DNA of 56,018 nucleotides from JBGSON01 sp041739085 (GCA_041739085.1 JBGSON010000028.1:1-56018); one strand, 5' to 3'. Shown: positions 43,821 to 52,027, counted from the stretch's first letter. The notes: generated by a model from the letters alone, not told the origin. Numbers and translations: made by a program.

Positions 43821-44465
43821 ATGAAGCGATTATCAGACTACTTCCCGATTGGTCTCGCTCTCCTCTTCCTCGTTTTCTGGATTTTTCTCGCGATCGATCC
43901 TGTCTACCGCGATGTCTGGTGGGCGGAGAACATCCCGGTCATGGCGGTTTTTTTCCTCCTCGCCGCGACTTTTTATTTTTTCCGCTTCTCCAACCTCGCG
44001 TATGTGCTCATGGCGTTCTGGCTATTCCTCCACACGATCGGCGGACACTATACCTTTGCGCATGTCCCGCTCCAGGCATTTACAGAATTTTTCGGCATGG
44101 AAAGGAATCAGTTTGACCGGATCGCACACTTCACCGTCGGATTTTACGCGTATCCGATTGCAGAATTCCTACAGCAGAAAAATCTCTCTTCAAAAGTGAC
44201 GAAGTATTTCTTTGCGCTCTTTGCGATCATGGCGATCGCCGCGGCTTATGAGATCGCGGAATGGTGGTATGCGGCCACGAATGGAGGAGCCGCCGGGATC
44301 GAATTCCTCGGGAGCCAGGGCGATGTCTGGGACGCACAGAAAGACATGCTCGCAGATACTCTCGGAGCCCTTTTCGCGCTCGTCCTCTTCTCGGTTTTCG
44401 GAAGAAGAGCGATCGATTTCAAAGCACTGGAGAAGGAAATCAATGAGAATGTGAAGAAGGAGTAG
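43821..44465 (+). CDS. DUF2238 family membrane protein (YjdF-like)
   Basis: 214 residues with about six transmembrane helices. Conserved DUF2238 blocks are visible: FLHTIGGHYTFAHVP, FDRIAHFTVGFYAYPIAEF, AAAYEIAEWWYA and LGSQGDVWDAQKDMLADTLGAL. The His, Glu and Asp residues in these could form a polar site within the membrane, but no activity has been assigned to the family. ATG 43821 fits better than the ATG at 43782 because a TATGAT box (43788-43793) overlaps the region between. Palindrome D lies 58 bp after its stop. Confidence 0.9.
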   Translation: MKRLSDYFPIGLALLFLVFWIFLAIDPVYRDVWWAENIPVMAVFFLLAATFYFFRFSNLAYVLMAFWLFLHTIGGHYTFAHVPLQAFTEFFGMERNQFDRIAHFTVGFYAYPIAEFLQQKNLSSKVTKYFFALFAIMAIAAAYEIAEWWYAATNGGAAGIEFLGSQGDVWDAQKDMLADTLGALFALVLFSVFGRRAIDFKALEKEINENVKKE

Positions 44466-44517
44466 CGCACCGACCAGAAGAGCTTTCCCCGGGCCACGTG
44501 GGCCTCACAACACTCCC

Positions 44518-44573
44518 TCAGCTGGCAGCGATTTCAAATCGTTGCCGAAAATATTTTAGGAAACGATTGCAGA
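44518..44573. repeat. Palindromic element, copy D (23-nt palindrome plus conserved flank)
   Basis: The palindrome (44524-44546) starts GGCAGCGATTT, has centre C and ends AAATCGTTGCC (one G-U). It is followed by GAAAATATTTTAGGAAACG and ATTGCAGA, which recur almost unchanged after copy E, so the unit is at least 55 bp. Confidence 0.85.
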
Positions 44574-44613
44574 TCGATTCCAGCAAAAGAATGGACGAAG
44601 CTTTTATCACCAC

Positions 44614-44895
44614 TCACCCTTTTTGGTGATATTTAAGCTTGAGGGCTAATTGAATAATACTAACAATCAACGCAATAAAATTACAGACGATTACAGGCCA
44701 AGCCAGAATGAGTAATCCATACGTAAGCCAAAGAGAACAATTGAGAAAATACAAAACACACATCATGAGTGACACATCATTTACTTTCTTTGTTTTGATT
44801 ACTTTGATCACCTGAGGCAGCATGAGTAATGTGCCTATAGTTGCTGCCAAATAGCCGATTATCTGTGTGAGCAAGTCCGTGGTCGTGTTGATCAT
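44614..44895 (-). CDS. SemiSWEET-type sugar transporter (PQ-loop/MtN3)
   Basis: 93 residues and three transmembrane helices, the size of bacterial SemiSWEETs. The PQ motif is in LLMLPQVIKVIKTKKVNDVSL, followed by LYFLNCSLWLTYGLL (conserved Trp) and IVCNFIALIVSI (conserved Asn), the residues that line the sugar path in this family. It would dimerise to form a facilitative sugar channel; the substrate is unknown. It is more AT-rich than neighbours and is bracketed by palindromic elements D and E, so it may have come in as a single-gene unit. Confidence 0.85.
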   Translation of the reverse strand: MINTTTDLLTQIIGYLAATIGTLLMLPQVIKVIKTKKVNDVSLMMCVLYFLNCSLWLTYGLLILAWPVIVCNFIALIVSIIQLALKLKYHQKG

Positions 44896-44973
44896 TGAAA
44901 ATATTTCGAGAAATATGTCACAGGCTCGTTTTTATCCAGATCATATACCTTTTTTGGGAGACCTGCCGTCACT

Positions 44974-45028
44974 CAGCTGGCAACGATTTGAAATCGCTGC
45001 CGAAATATTTTAGGAAACGATTGCAGAA
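44974..45028. repeat. Palindromic element, copy E
   Basis: The palindrome (44980-45002) starts GGCAACGATTT, has centre G and ends AAATCGCTGCC. It shares the CAGCTGGC lead-in and the GAAATATTTTAGGAAACG and ATTGCAGA trailer with copy D. It lies between the SemiSWEET start and the LRR gene's end. Confidence 0.85.
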
Positions 45029-45072
45029 CGGGTATAGCGAAGAGAATGGAAAAGAATTTTCGTGGTTATGAA

Positions 45073-45564
45073 CTACTTAATGATATTAACATTACCCGGA
45101 AGTTTTTCCTGAATTGTTTTTAAATCGAGTTCAGAATAATTGTTGCCGGATATGTTCAATGTTTTTAAATCATTCAAATCTCCCAGCTCATATGGCAGGC
45201 CCGTTAATTGGTTATTGGACAAATCCAGTATTTGCAGGTTTTTAAGCTGGCCAATTTCCGCAGGAACTCCGGTCATCTCATTATTGCTGGCGTCCAGAAT
45301 TTGCAGATTTTGGAGATGTCTGATCTCTGCCTGAATCGCTCCAGTAAGCTGGTTATTTGAAACATCAAGCTCCTCAAGGTCGGTTTGGTTGAAAACAGAA
45401 TCGGGGATTTTTGTCAGAGATTGATAGCTCAGATCCAGCTTTTGCTTCGATTGCGTGCCTGCAGGATTTTCCTGGGTCATGGTATTTGTCTTAGACTGTT
45501 CAGGAAAAACACATCCGCTGAACAACAGGCCGAAGGATGCGAAGATAAATAATATTTTTTTCAT
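45073..45564 (-). CDS. Leucine-rich-repeat lipoprotein
   Basis: 163 residues. A lipoprotein signal ends in LLFSGC (Cys18). After a polar linker there are about four LRR units with the pattern LQILDLSNNQLTGLPYELG, close to the bacterial/plant-type LRR consensus of 22-23 residues. It should sit on the outer face of the membrane and bind a protein or peptide partner. It is AT-rich compared with the genes around it and lies between palindrome E and a partial element (about 45579-45625), in keeping with a mobile or acquired unit. Confidence 0.85.
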   Translation of the reverse strand: MKKILFIFASFGLLFSGCVFPEQSKTNTMTQENPAGTQSKQKLDLSYQSLTKIPDSVFNQTDLEELDVSNNQLTGAIQAEIRHLQNLQILDASNNEMTGVPAEIGQLKNLQILDLSNNQLTGLPYELGDLNDLKTLNISGNNYSELDLKTIQEKLPGNVNIIK

Positions 45565-45816
45565 AAAATGTAAAATAAAACTTTAGGAAACGCTGATTCA
45601 TTATTTCCGAAAATGTTTCGGCATATGCGAAGTGTGCCACTCCTGAAGGTCCATGTCTCTTGAATTTGGGCATTTTCACATACCATTATCACCATTTGAG
45701 TCAAAAAACCTCGTGCGCTCACAAGAACACGCTGAATACCCCGTTTTGAGGGATTCTCTTCGCTCGTCGTCATCGAACCGCTGGTTCTCATCCAGATTGT
45801 GAATCGAGAAAAGAAC
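45565..45816. other. Intergenic stretch with a degenerate palindromic element
   Basis: About 45579-45625 contains TTTAGGAAACG and CCGAAAATGTTTCGG, fragments of the D/E element. The remainder has a minus-strand frame (45561-45791) that does not look like a protein. No gene is called here. Confidence 0.4.
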
Positions 45817-45843
45817 CTTATCCCTCATTTTATTCGGGATAAG
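45817..45843 (-). terminator. Probable terminator of the tRNA gene
   Basis: CTTATCCC (45817-45824) and GGGATAAG (45836-45843) form an 8-bp stem with an 11-nt loop. On the minus strand it is followed by GTTCTTTTCTC. It begins 10 nt after the tRNA's CCA end. Confidence 0.55.
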
Positions 45844-45852
45844 AACCTTTTC

Positions 45853-45929
45853 TGGTGGACAATACTGGATTCGAACCAGTGACCTCCCGCGAGTCAGGCG
45901 GGCGCTCTAGCCAACTGAGCTAATTGTCC
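45853..45929 (-). tRNA. tRNA-Val (anticodon GAC), CCA encoded, unusual U37
   Basis: 77 nt including CCA. The minus strand folds into a full cloverleaf: acceptor GGACAAT/ATTGTCC, D stem GCTC/GAGC, anticodon stem CCCGC/GCGGG, variable loop AGGTC, T stem ACTGG/CCAGT with TTCGAAT. The anticodon loop is CTGACTC, so positions 34-36 are GAC (Val, reading GUC/GUU), and A73 agrees with Val. Position 37 is U instead of the near-universal purine. A terminator-like hairpin follows. Confidence 0.88.
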
Positions 45930-46088
45930 ATGATTGAAAACACCTAAAAATTGTATCGGATTTCTTTTTTTCGGCAAGGGAATTCGGAGATTCAGCGAGA
46001 AGAACTGTAAAAAAGGGTGAAATCATTGAAAAAAAGCTGTTTTTATGAGAAAATACTGGGACATCCACTTATCCCCTTTCTTCAGCGG

Positions 46089-47036
46089 ATGAACACACAA
46101 AAACCAAAAAGTAAAAAGAAGATCATCATACTTGCGACACTCGGCGTTCTCGGAGGTATTGCTCTGTGTTTCATGACGGATCTTTTCGGGATGAGGACAG
46201 AACTGCTTTCCGGGGGGATCCTTCCTCGCAGATGGGATGAGCCATGGCAAGATCCGGCCAATGAGGGGATTGTCATCAAGCCGCCGGATGGGAACGCGGT
46301 GGACATGATAAAAACACTCATCTGGAAGAACGCGGTCCCCATGTTCAAGTATCTCATGATCGGGGTCTCGATCCTCATGTATATCATCTACCTTATGGAA
46401 ATGATTACTTCCTCAGGGAGCGAAGAGAAGGTAAAGAAGTCGCAGTTGAACATGCTCTGGGCGATCCTCGGGTTTCTCGTCCTCGCCCTTGCCGAAGACC
46501 TCTCCAAGGCGTTCGACCCATGGATTTCGAAGGATAATCCGTATGTGGATGAGGACAAAATTGAAAGCGGGACCATGCGGCTTATCTCATATTTTCAACT
46601 CCTCGCATCGATCGTCGCCATTTTTTACATTTTCTGGGCAGGATTCCGGATGATCACGGCGCACGGAGATGAGGACACGATCAACGCCCAGAAGAATCAT
46701 ATCAAATGGGGGTTCGTCGGGCTCGTATTCATCGTCCTCTCGGAAGTCGCCGTGAAGAAGATCTTCTATCCCTATGCATACGGGGAGAAGCGGGGACTCG
46801 GACAGGAAGAGGCGACAGAGTTCATCCGGCAGGGAACGGGGACGCTCAACTTTTTCCTCGGCTTCGTCGGGATACTCGCCGTGGTTTCCCTTGTCGCGTC
46901 CGGCTACATGTATGTCGCTTCGGGCGGAGATGAAGAAGCGGCCGGAAAAGCGAAGAAAAACCTTATCGGAAGCATTCTCGCCATCGTCATCATCGTTTCT
47001 GCGTTTGTTATTGTCCGGGCGTTTGTCCCTTCCTGA
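46089..47036 (+). CDS. Membrane protein with three tandem T4SS-pilin-like (Mbov_0395-type) modules
   Basis: 315 residues. After an N-terminal signal/anchor (about 11-30) three modules of about 60 residues follow (about 85-142, 163-228 and 248-312). Each is a hydrophobic helix, a polar turn of similar pattern (SSGSEEKVKKSQ; AHGDEDTINAQK; SGGDEEAAGKAKK), then a second hydrophobic helix. This is the two-helix layout of Mbov_0395/VirB2-like pilin proteins, normally present once in a chain of about 100 residues. ATG 46089 is preferred to GTG 46017. It is 20 bp upstream of a second protein of the same design, so they probably form one membrane complex. Confidence 0.65.
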   Translation: MNTQKPKSKKKIIILATLGVLGGIALCFMTDLFGMRTELLSGGILPRRWDEPWQDPANEGIVIKPPDGNAVDMIKTLIWKNAVPMFKYLMIGVSILMYIIYLMEMITSSGSEEKVKKSQLNMLWAILGFLVLALAEDLSKAFDPWISKDNPYVDEDKIESGTMRLISYFQLLASIVAIFYIFWAGFRMITAHGDEDTINAQKNHIKWGFVGLVFIVLSEVAVKKIFYPYAYGEKRGLGQEEATEFIRQGTGTLNFFLGFVGILAVVSLVASGYMYVASGGDEEAAGKAKKNLIGSILAIVIIVSAFVIVRAFVPS

Positions 47037-47056
47037 GGCCTCCCCCGAAACAGATT

Positions 47057-48049
47057 ATGAAAAAATCAAAGATACAAAAACAAAGGCTTTTCTGGATCCG
47101 GTTTACGACCATCTTCGCGATCATTGCCACTTTTGGGATCGGGATCACGCTCTTTGTTGCTCCGGATTATCTCAGTGCATTCGGTCTCCCCATAGATGAG
47201 ATCGGCAATCCCAGAGAGGAGGTCGACTACTCAAGCACGACTCCGGGGGCCGAGAACGAAGGGACGGTGCAGATATCAGAAACGCTCGCCTCCGTGATCA
47301 CATTTTTAAAGTATTTCTGCGGGATCCTCGCGCTCGTCTGGGCGACCTGGTCAGGAATCCGCCTTGTAACGGCGGGAAACAACGAAGAAACGGCAAAAGA
47401 AGCACAAGCAGGAGTCACCTATGCGATTATGGCGCTCATGATCATCGTCCTCGTCGAGCCGCTCATCACGAACGCGCTCTACGGGGGAGGACAGTTTAAT
47501 CCCGGAGAACAATTGAAATGTGAAAATATCGGCAAGGCCACAGACTACGGGAAAGAACAGATCATTGCCGTGATCGAGTGGGTGAAGGCGATCACCGTTT
47601 TCCTCGGCGTCGCATTCCTCATCTTTTCCGGATGGAGATTCCTTCAGGATATCGGAGGAGAAGAAGAGATCTCGAAACAGAAATACGTCATCATGTGGAT
47701 CGCGGTCGGACTCATCGTCATGGGGATCGACAAAGTCCTCGTCGACCAGGTGATCTACGGGGCCATTTTTGACAGCGCTGCCTGCAAGGTGGAATATCTC
47801 GATCAAAACGAAAGAGTGACGAGGGGGATCAGGGAGTTCGTCGGGATCATGAAATATTTCCTCCAGTTCCTCGCCGCGATATCCGTCGCGATCATGGTGT
47901 ACGCCGGATTTCTCATGATCACGAGCTTTACGAGTGAGGAAAACATTGAGAAGGGAAAGAAGATCCTCATCTCGGCAGGGATCGGATTCCTCATCATCCT
48001 CTTCTCCTACATCCTCGTGTATAGCATGGGAACGGGGTCCGTGAGTTGA
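47057..48049 (+). CDS. Second membrane protein with three tandem T4SS-pilin-like modules
   Basis: 330 residues. An N-terminal anchor (about 11-35) and a short polar stretch precede three modules (about 80-140, 172-234 and 260-325). Their turn sequences TAGNNEETAKEAQ, IGGEEEISKQKYV and SFTSEENIEKGKK sit between paired hydrophobic helices, as in its neighbour. Short Cys-containing loops lie between modules (C155, C243). No ATPase or other secretion gene is nearby, so a role in DNA transfer or pilus formation is only suggested by the fold. Gene order (20-bp gap before, 26-bp gap after) points to a three-gene operon with 46089 and 48076. Confidence 0.65.
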   Translation: MKKSKIQKQRLFWIRFTTIFAIIATFGIGITLFVAPDYLSAFGLPIDEIGNPREEVDYSSTTPGAENEGTVQISETLASVITFLKYFCGILALVWATWSGIRLVTAGNNEETAKEAQAGVTYAIMALMIIVLVEPLITNALYGGGQFNPGEQLKCENIGKATDYGKEQIIAVIEWVKAITVFLGVAFLIFSGWRFLQDIGGEEEISKQKYVIMWIAVGLIVMGIDKVLVDQVIYGAIFDSAACKVEYLDQNERVTRGIREFVGIMKYFLQFLAAISVAIMVYAGFLMITSFTSEENIEKGKKILISAGIGFLIILFSYILVYSMGTGSVS

Positions 48050-48075
48050 TCCTTTCCGTCCATTATTCTTTTCTC

Positions 48076-48747
48076 ATGAGCATACAAAAAAAATTATCAA
48101 CGCCGCAAATAGCCATCCTCTTTTTTGTCATCTTCCTCGTGGGGATGGCCTCAGTGTATCTTTTCATCAAATACAATGAGCCGGAGCCATTTTCCGCGGT
48201 AGTTCTTCCGGAAATAAGCGATGAAGCTTCAGACACGTGCGACGGAGAAAAAGTGCAGAACCTGATCGAGACGCGGGAAGAGGGAGAACTCGGGAAATGC
48301 TTTCAGGATTTTTCCGGGAAGGAGGCTTTTTTCGAAGACATCTCAAAATGCCGGATCATCACCGATGTTCTCACTTCGGAGACGGATGAAGGATACTGGA
48401 TGAGTTTCAAATGCGCCCGCTCCGGAGATGTCCTCAGCCCGTATTTTGGTTATGTGAAGAAAGGAGAAAAGAGCATTTCATGGGGTGTCCTCCCTCAGGG
48501 AAAGATTCTTTCGGAGGAAAGCAATGAAGACGAAAAATCGATCACTGTGGAAAATATTTCTGAAATCCCGTGGATATTGAGTGATCCCTGGAGGAACAGC
48601 GCGGGCAAAGAAATCCGCACTTCCTCTCCGGAAAACGAGGAGGTTATCGGGCTTCATAAAACCTCCATATTCACCGTTCCACAAGAGGACGATGAATACT
48701 ATTTCGAAAACGCCCGCCACGGATATTACATCGAGATCAGGAAGTAA
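48076..48747 (+). CDS. Single-span membrane protein, third gene of the pilin-module operon
   Basis: 223 residues. One N-terminal transmembrane helix (about 12-34, IAILFFVIFLVGMASVYLFI) is followed by an extracytoplasmic region with three cysteines (CDGEKVQNLIE, LGKCFQDF, KCRIITDV) and a beta-rich remainder ending HGYYIEIRK. No known family. ATG 48076 gives the shortest leader and correct topology; an upstream TTG overlapping the previous stop is possible. Its place directly after two pilin-module genes suggests it works with them. It converges on the gene at 48751 with a 3-bp gap. Confidence 0.6.
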   Translation: MSIQKKLSTPQIAILFFVIFLVGMASVYLFIKYNEPEPFSAVVLPEISDEASDTCDGEKVQNLIETREEGELGKCFQDFSGKEAFFEDISKCRIITDVLTSETDEGYWMSFKCARSGDVLSPYFGYVKKGEKSISWGVLPQGKILSEESNEDEKSITVENISEIPWILSDPWRNSAGKEIRTSSPENEEVIGLHKTSIFTVPQEDDEYYFENARHGYYIEIRK

Positions 48748-48750
48748 ATC

Positions 48751-50055
48751 TCACGATGCCTGTTTCATCAGGTTGGAAATTTCCTTCTTCGCGTTCTCAT
48801 CTCCGCTTTTTTCCGCGAGCGATCTCATCTCACGGAGAACGCTGATCTTTTTTTTGAGATCCTCCCGGGTCTTCACCGTGCTTATTTTTTTCCGGGTCTC
48901 GAGATATTTCCCGAGATAACAGCGCTTTTCGAGTTCCGGGTTCCCGATAAACCGAAATATCTCGAGGGCGCGGTCAAAATCCTTTCTTTTAAAAAGGAAT
49001 ATCCCCTCCGCTTCATGGATGTATTTTTTTATCTTTTCATTTTTGATGAAGGGGATGCTTTTCTTCGCCTTATAAAAATCATCGAGCTTGATGAATTCGA
49101 TCGCGCTTGCCTCGGCAGCGTATTCGATGAGCCCTGCGTCTCCGCTCATCCGTGCGTGTTCGAGGGCGGATTCAAAGCGCTTGGTTTTCAGGTGATGATT
49201 GATGACCTTCTGATACGCCGCCCGGAGATTTCCCTTCACGATCTCATCATACGAACTGAGCGCCGACGCGAGACGCGCGCCTTCAAGAAAAGTCTTCGGA
49301 GAGACGGCAAAGCAGTGTTCCGCTTCGTCCGTGACATCGAGGAGGTTCACGCTGATGAGTTCCGTGATCGGAAAGACCCGCATCCCCTCCTTCTCATACC
49401 TGCAGAACCTTCCCGTCGTCGCCTCGGCGTCGACGCCTTCGTAATGGAGACAGACATGACCGGGGAATGTCTTAATACCGAGTTTTCCGATGTCGTATTT
49501 TCTCGAAAAAAGATACGCCGCGAGAGACACGATCTGGTTGCAGTCGCCGATAAGCTTTTCTTTCGCGGGGTCCCGCAGAAGTTCGCCGAAGTTTTTCGCC
49601 TTTTCGTAATAGTAGTTCGAGGCAGGGCTCGCGAGGAATGACATGATGGAAGCGAGACAGAGGAATTCCGCCTTTTTTTCTTCCGGAAGACCGAGGAGGA
49701 GTCCACGTTTATTAAGCTCCGCGATCGTGGATTCGAGGGATATCGTGTTTTTTCTGAGAAATTCGGAGAACGCCGATTCGATCTTCGCGAGGTTCATGAG
49801 GAGTTTTCGTCTCGTGTCTTTGTCGAGATAGGAATACCCCTTGTATCTCCGTTCGCACCAGAGATGGAGGACGGCGAGATTTTCCTGCATGAGGTCATGG
49901 ATTTTTTTCTCGACCGAGCTGGACCGGTGGCCTCCGGTAAGGGAGGCGAAATACCGGTCCACCGTCTTTTCAAAAGGATGGGCGTATGGGGAGAGTGCCG
50001 AGGTGAGGGACGAGAGGAAAGACATTCCGAAAAACAATAATGAAGCAGGGGTCAT
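48751..50055 (-). CDS. Transglutaminase-like (SirB1-type) protein with TPR-like C-terminus
   Basis: 434 residues. The middle has a papain-like transglutaminase core: Cys172 in LIGDCNQIVSLAAYLFS, His in KTFPGHVCLHYEG (H200 or H204) and Asp209 in VDAEATTG, the Cys-His-Asp order expected for a triad. This resembles the SirB1/Tgl-like core. Residues about 275-400 form helical pairs like tetratricopeptide repeats (RFESALEHARMSGDAGLIEYA, KDFDRALEIFRFIG). Whether it acts as a protease, cross-linker or scaffold is unknown. The N-terminal 25 residues are weakly hydrophobic but not a clear signal peptide. It is divergent from pheS. Confidence 0.65.
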   Translation of the reverse strand: MTPASLLFFGMSFLSSLTSALSPYAHPFEKTVDRYFASLTGGHRSSSVEKKIHDLMQENLAVLHLWCERRYKGYSYLDKDTRRKLLMNLAKIESAFSEFLRKNTISLESTIAELNKRGLLLGLPEEKKAEFLCLASIMSFLASPASNYYYEKAKNFGELLRDPAKEKLIGDCNQIVSLAAYLFSRKYDIGKLGIKTFPGHVCLHYEGVDAEATTGRFCRYEKEGMRVFPITELISVNLLDVTDEAEHCFAVSPKTFLEGARLASALSSYDEIVKGNLRAAYQKVINHHLKTKRFESALEHARMSGDAGLIEYAAEASAIEFIKLDDFYKAKKSIPFIKNEKIKKYIHEAEGIFLFKRKDFDRALEIFRFIGNPELEKRCYLGKYLETRKKISTVKTREDLKKKISVLREMRSLAEKSGDENAKKEISNLMKQAS

Positions 50056-50191
50056 TGTACCAGATTCTGTTTTCGCCCGAGAATCGGGAAAGGAAAAAAG
50101 AAAAAAGAAACGATTCCCTCTTTCGTGCTTTCTCTTTTGTGTTTTTCTCTCGTTTCTGAGAAAATCTCGTCGTCATTTTCACTGAGAGAGT

Positions 50192-51193
50192 ATGTTGACG
50201 ACCATTCAGGAGATCATAAAAAAAGCCGGTGCTGAGATCAAGGATGCATCCGGAGCGCCGGATCTTGAAGCTCTGGAGAAAAAATACATCGGTCGCAAGG
50301 GTGAACTCACCGCGATCCTCAGGGACATTTCCACGCTCTCTCTCGAAGAAAAGGGAAAAGTAGGGAAAGCTGCGAACGAGGCGAAGAAAGAGATCGAAGC
50401 TTTCCTCGCGGACCGTTTTTTTGAACTGGAAAAAGGAGGGAAAGACGATCTTCAGGAAAAGGAATGGATCGATATCAGCGTTCCCGCAAAAAAGACGCCG
50501 CGCGGTAAGAGACATCCCATCTCTGCGGCGATCGAGGAGATCGAAGAGGTGTACGCGAGGCTCGGATTTGAAGTCGCCGAAGGGCCGGAGATCGAAGACG
50601 ACTGGCATAATTTCACCGCGCTCAACATCCCCGAAGACCATCCCGCCCGCGAGATGCAGGATACCTTCTGGCTCAAGGAGCCGCTCGAAGGATATGTCCT
50701 CAGGACTCAGACATCCGGGATCCAGATCCGGTTCATGGAGAAGAGGAAACCGCCGATCCGGATCATCGCCCCCGGGAAAGTCTTCCGGAAAGATTCCGAC
50801 GCGACCCATTCCCCCATGTTTCACCAGTATGAAGGGCTCATGGTGGACCGGAACATCTCACTCTCCCATCTCAAATTCGTTCTCATGAACGCACTCCGGG
50901 AGCTTGTCTCTCCGGACATCGAACTCAGGTTCCGGCTCTCCTTTTTTCCGTTCACGGAACCTTCCCTCGAAGTGGACGGACTCCTCAATATCAACGGGAA
51001 AAAGAAATGGCTCGAGATCGGGGGAGCGGGGATGGTCCATCCGAATGTCCTCAGGAACGCGGGAGTCGATCCGAAGGAATGGAACGGATTCGCTTTCGGT
51101 TTCGGGATCGAACGGCAGATCATGATCAAGCACGGCATATCGGATCTCAGGCTTTTTTATGAGAACGACATCCGGTTCCTCGGACAATTTTAA
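50192..51193 (+). CDS. pheS: Phenylalanyl-tRNA synthetase alpha subunit
   Basis: 333 residues, the usual PheS length. The N-terminal coiled coil (about 1-85) contacts tRNA; KYIGRKGELTAILRDI is typical. The catalytic core has EGPEIEDDWHNFTALNIP, HPAREMQDTFWL, the motif 2 region FRKDSDATHSPMFHQYEG and motif 3 GFGIERQIMIKHGI. With PheT it forms the alpha2-beta2 enzyme that charges tRNA-Phe. pheT does not follow: the next gene is a response regulator, so the usual pheST operon is split here. The upstream 136 bp are pyrimidine-rich with a half-copy of the TTTTGTGTTT repeat and no clear attenuator. Confidence 0.95.
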   Translation: MLTTIQEIIKKAGAEIKDASGAPDLEALEKKYIGRKGELTAILRDISTLSLEEKGKVGKAANEAKKEIEAFLADRFFELEKGGKDDLQEKEWIDISVPAKKTPRGKRHPISAAIEEIEEVYARLGFEVAEGPEIEDDWHNFTALNIPEDHPAREMQDTFWLKEPLEGYVLRTQTSGIQIRFMEKRKPPIRIIAPGKVFRKDSDATHSPMFHQYEGLMVDRNISLSHLKFVLMNALRELVSPDIELRFRLSFFPFTEPSLEVDGLLNINGKKKWLEIGGAGMVHPNVLRNAGVDPKEWNGFAFGFGIERQIMIKHGISDLRLFYENDIRFLGQF

Positions 51194-51258
51194 TTACTCT
51201 TCCATCGCCTGCGCAAAGTATGTAGTATGAACAGGCGTGATTTTCTCCTCATTCCACT

Positions 51259-51975
51259 ATGGACTCAGCGAAAACCATCGCTTTTGACTTCCCCCGACTT
51301 TACCGTCTTCTCCTTATCGAGAACAACGATCATTCCGCACAGATCATCAGGAGCGGGATGAAGGGGCTCAGTTGTTATTTTGAAAATGTCCTCTCCGCAG
51401 AGGATTCGTTCAAGCACCCCGACCTCAAGCGTTTCGATATCATCATCGTCGATGTCGCGCTTCCCGGAGAGATGGACGGGATCGAATGCTGCGCGAGGCT
51501 CCGGAGGATGGGAGTCACGGGAGGCATCCTTTTCCTCACGAACAGGGGAGACGAGATGACTCGCGTGCTGTCGTTTTCCTCGGGAGGCGACGCGTTCCTC
51601 GCGAAGCCGTTTACCTTCGAAGAATTCCTCGCCATCATCTCCGCGCTCACGAACAAACTTGAAAAAAAGAAAAAGGTGAAGAAGAAGGAAAAGATCCAGG
51701 TCGGCGACATGATCCTCGACCAGAACCTCTACAAGATCGACATCGGGGACAGGAACTACTACCTCCCCTCAAAAGAATACATGATCCTCGAGATCTTCCT
51801 CCAGAACAAAGGGAAGATGATCTCCCGGGAACAGCTCCTCGAGTCAGTCTGGGGCGAAAAAAATGGGGAGCTCGTCTCGAATTCCGTGGATGTCCATATC
51901 GGTCGTCTCCGGAAAAAGATCGGGAAAGATAAGATCAAGACCATTCGCGGGAAAGGATATTGTTTCACCCCCTGA
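51259..51975 (+). CDS. OmpR/PhoB-type response regulator (orphan)
   Basis: 238 residues. The receiver domain (about 16-128) has the phosphate-accepting Asp65 in IIIVDVALPG, Thr94 in LFLTNRGDE and Lys116 in AKPF; the acidic pocket has E21 followed by Asn where a second acid is common. A Lys-rich linker (KLEKKKKVKKKEK) leads to a winged-helix DNA-binding domain (about 150-238): LPSKEYMILEIFLQNKGKMI, SREQLLESVWG, VDVHIGRLRKKIG, IRGKGYCF. It should bind DNA as a dimer when phosphorylated. No histidine kinase is next to it. A short terminator-like hairpin follows. Confidence 0.9.
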   Translation: MDSAKTIAFDFPRLYRLLLIENNDHSAQIIRSGMKGLSCYFENVLSAEDSFKHPDLKRFDIIIVDVALPGEMDGIECCARLRRMGVTGGILFLTNRGDEMTRVLSFSSGGDAFLAKPFTFEEFLAIISALTNKLEKKKKVKKKEKIQVGDMILDQNLYKIDIGDRNYYLPSKEYMILEIFLQNKGKMISREQLLESVWGEKNGELVSNSVDVHIGRLRKKIGKDKIKTIRGKGYCFTP

Positions 51976-52005
51976 GAGGGAGGAGAGCGGGGAAGCGGAC
52001 CAGCC

Positions 52006-52027
52006 GGCGGAACTCGCCAGTTTTTTT
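52006..52027 (+). terminator. Possible terminator after the response regulator
   Basis: GGCG (52006-52009) pairs with CGCC (52015-52018), followed two bases later by seven T. The stem is only 4 bp but all G-C. Confidence 0.5.

Noticed and set aside
44518..45625. Integron attC sites around the SemiSWEET and LRR genes.
   Set aside because: The palindromes lack the GTTRRRY/RYYYAAC core sites and no integrase gene is in the window, although the single-gene bracketing is reminiscent.
45561..45791. A 76-codon minus-strand frame upstream of the LRR gene.
   Set aside because: The product has no plausible fold or motif, and the region contains degenerate repeat fragments.
50056..50191. A Phe-rich translated stretch just upstream of pheS that could be a leader peptide like PheM.
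   Set aside because: The frame has no start codon near the Phe codons, and Phe arises simply from the T-rich tract. No terminator/antiterminator pair follows.
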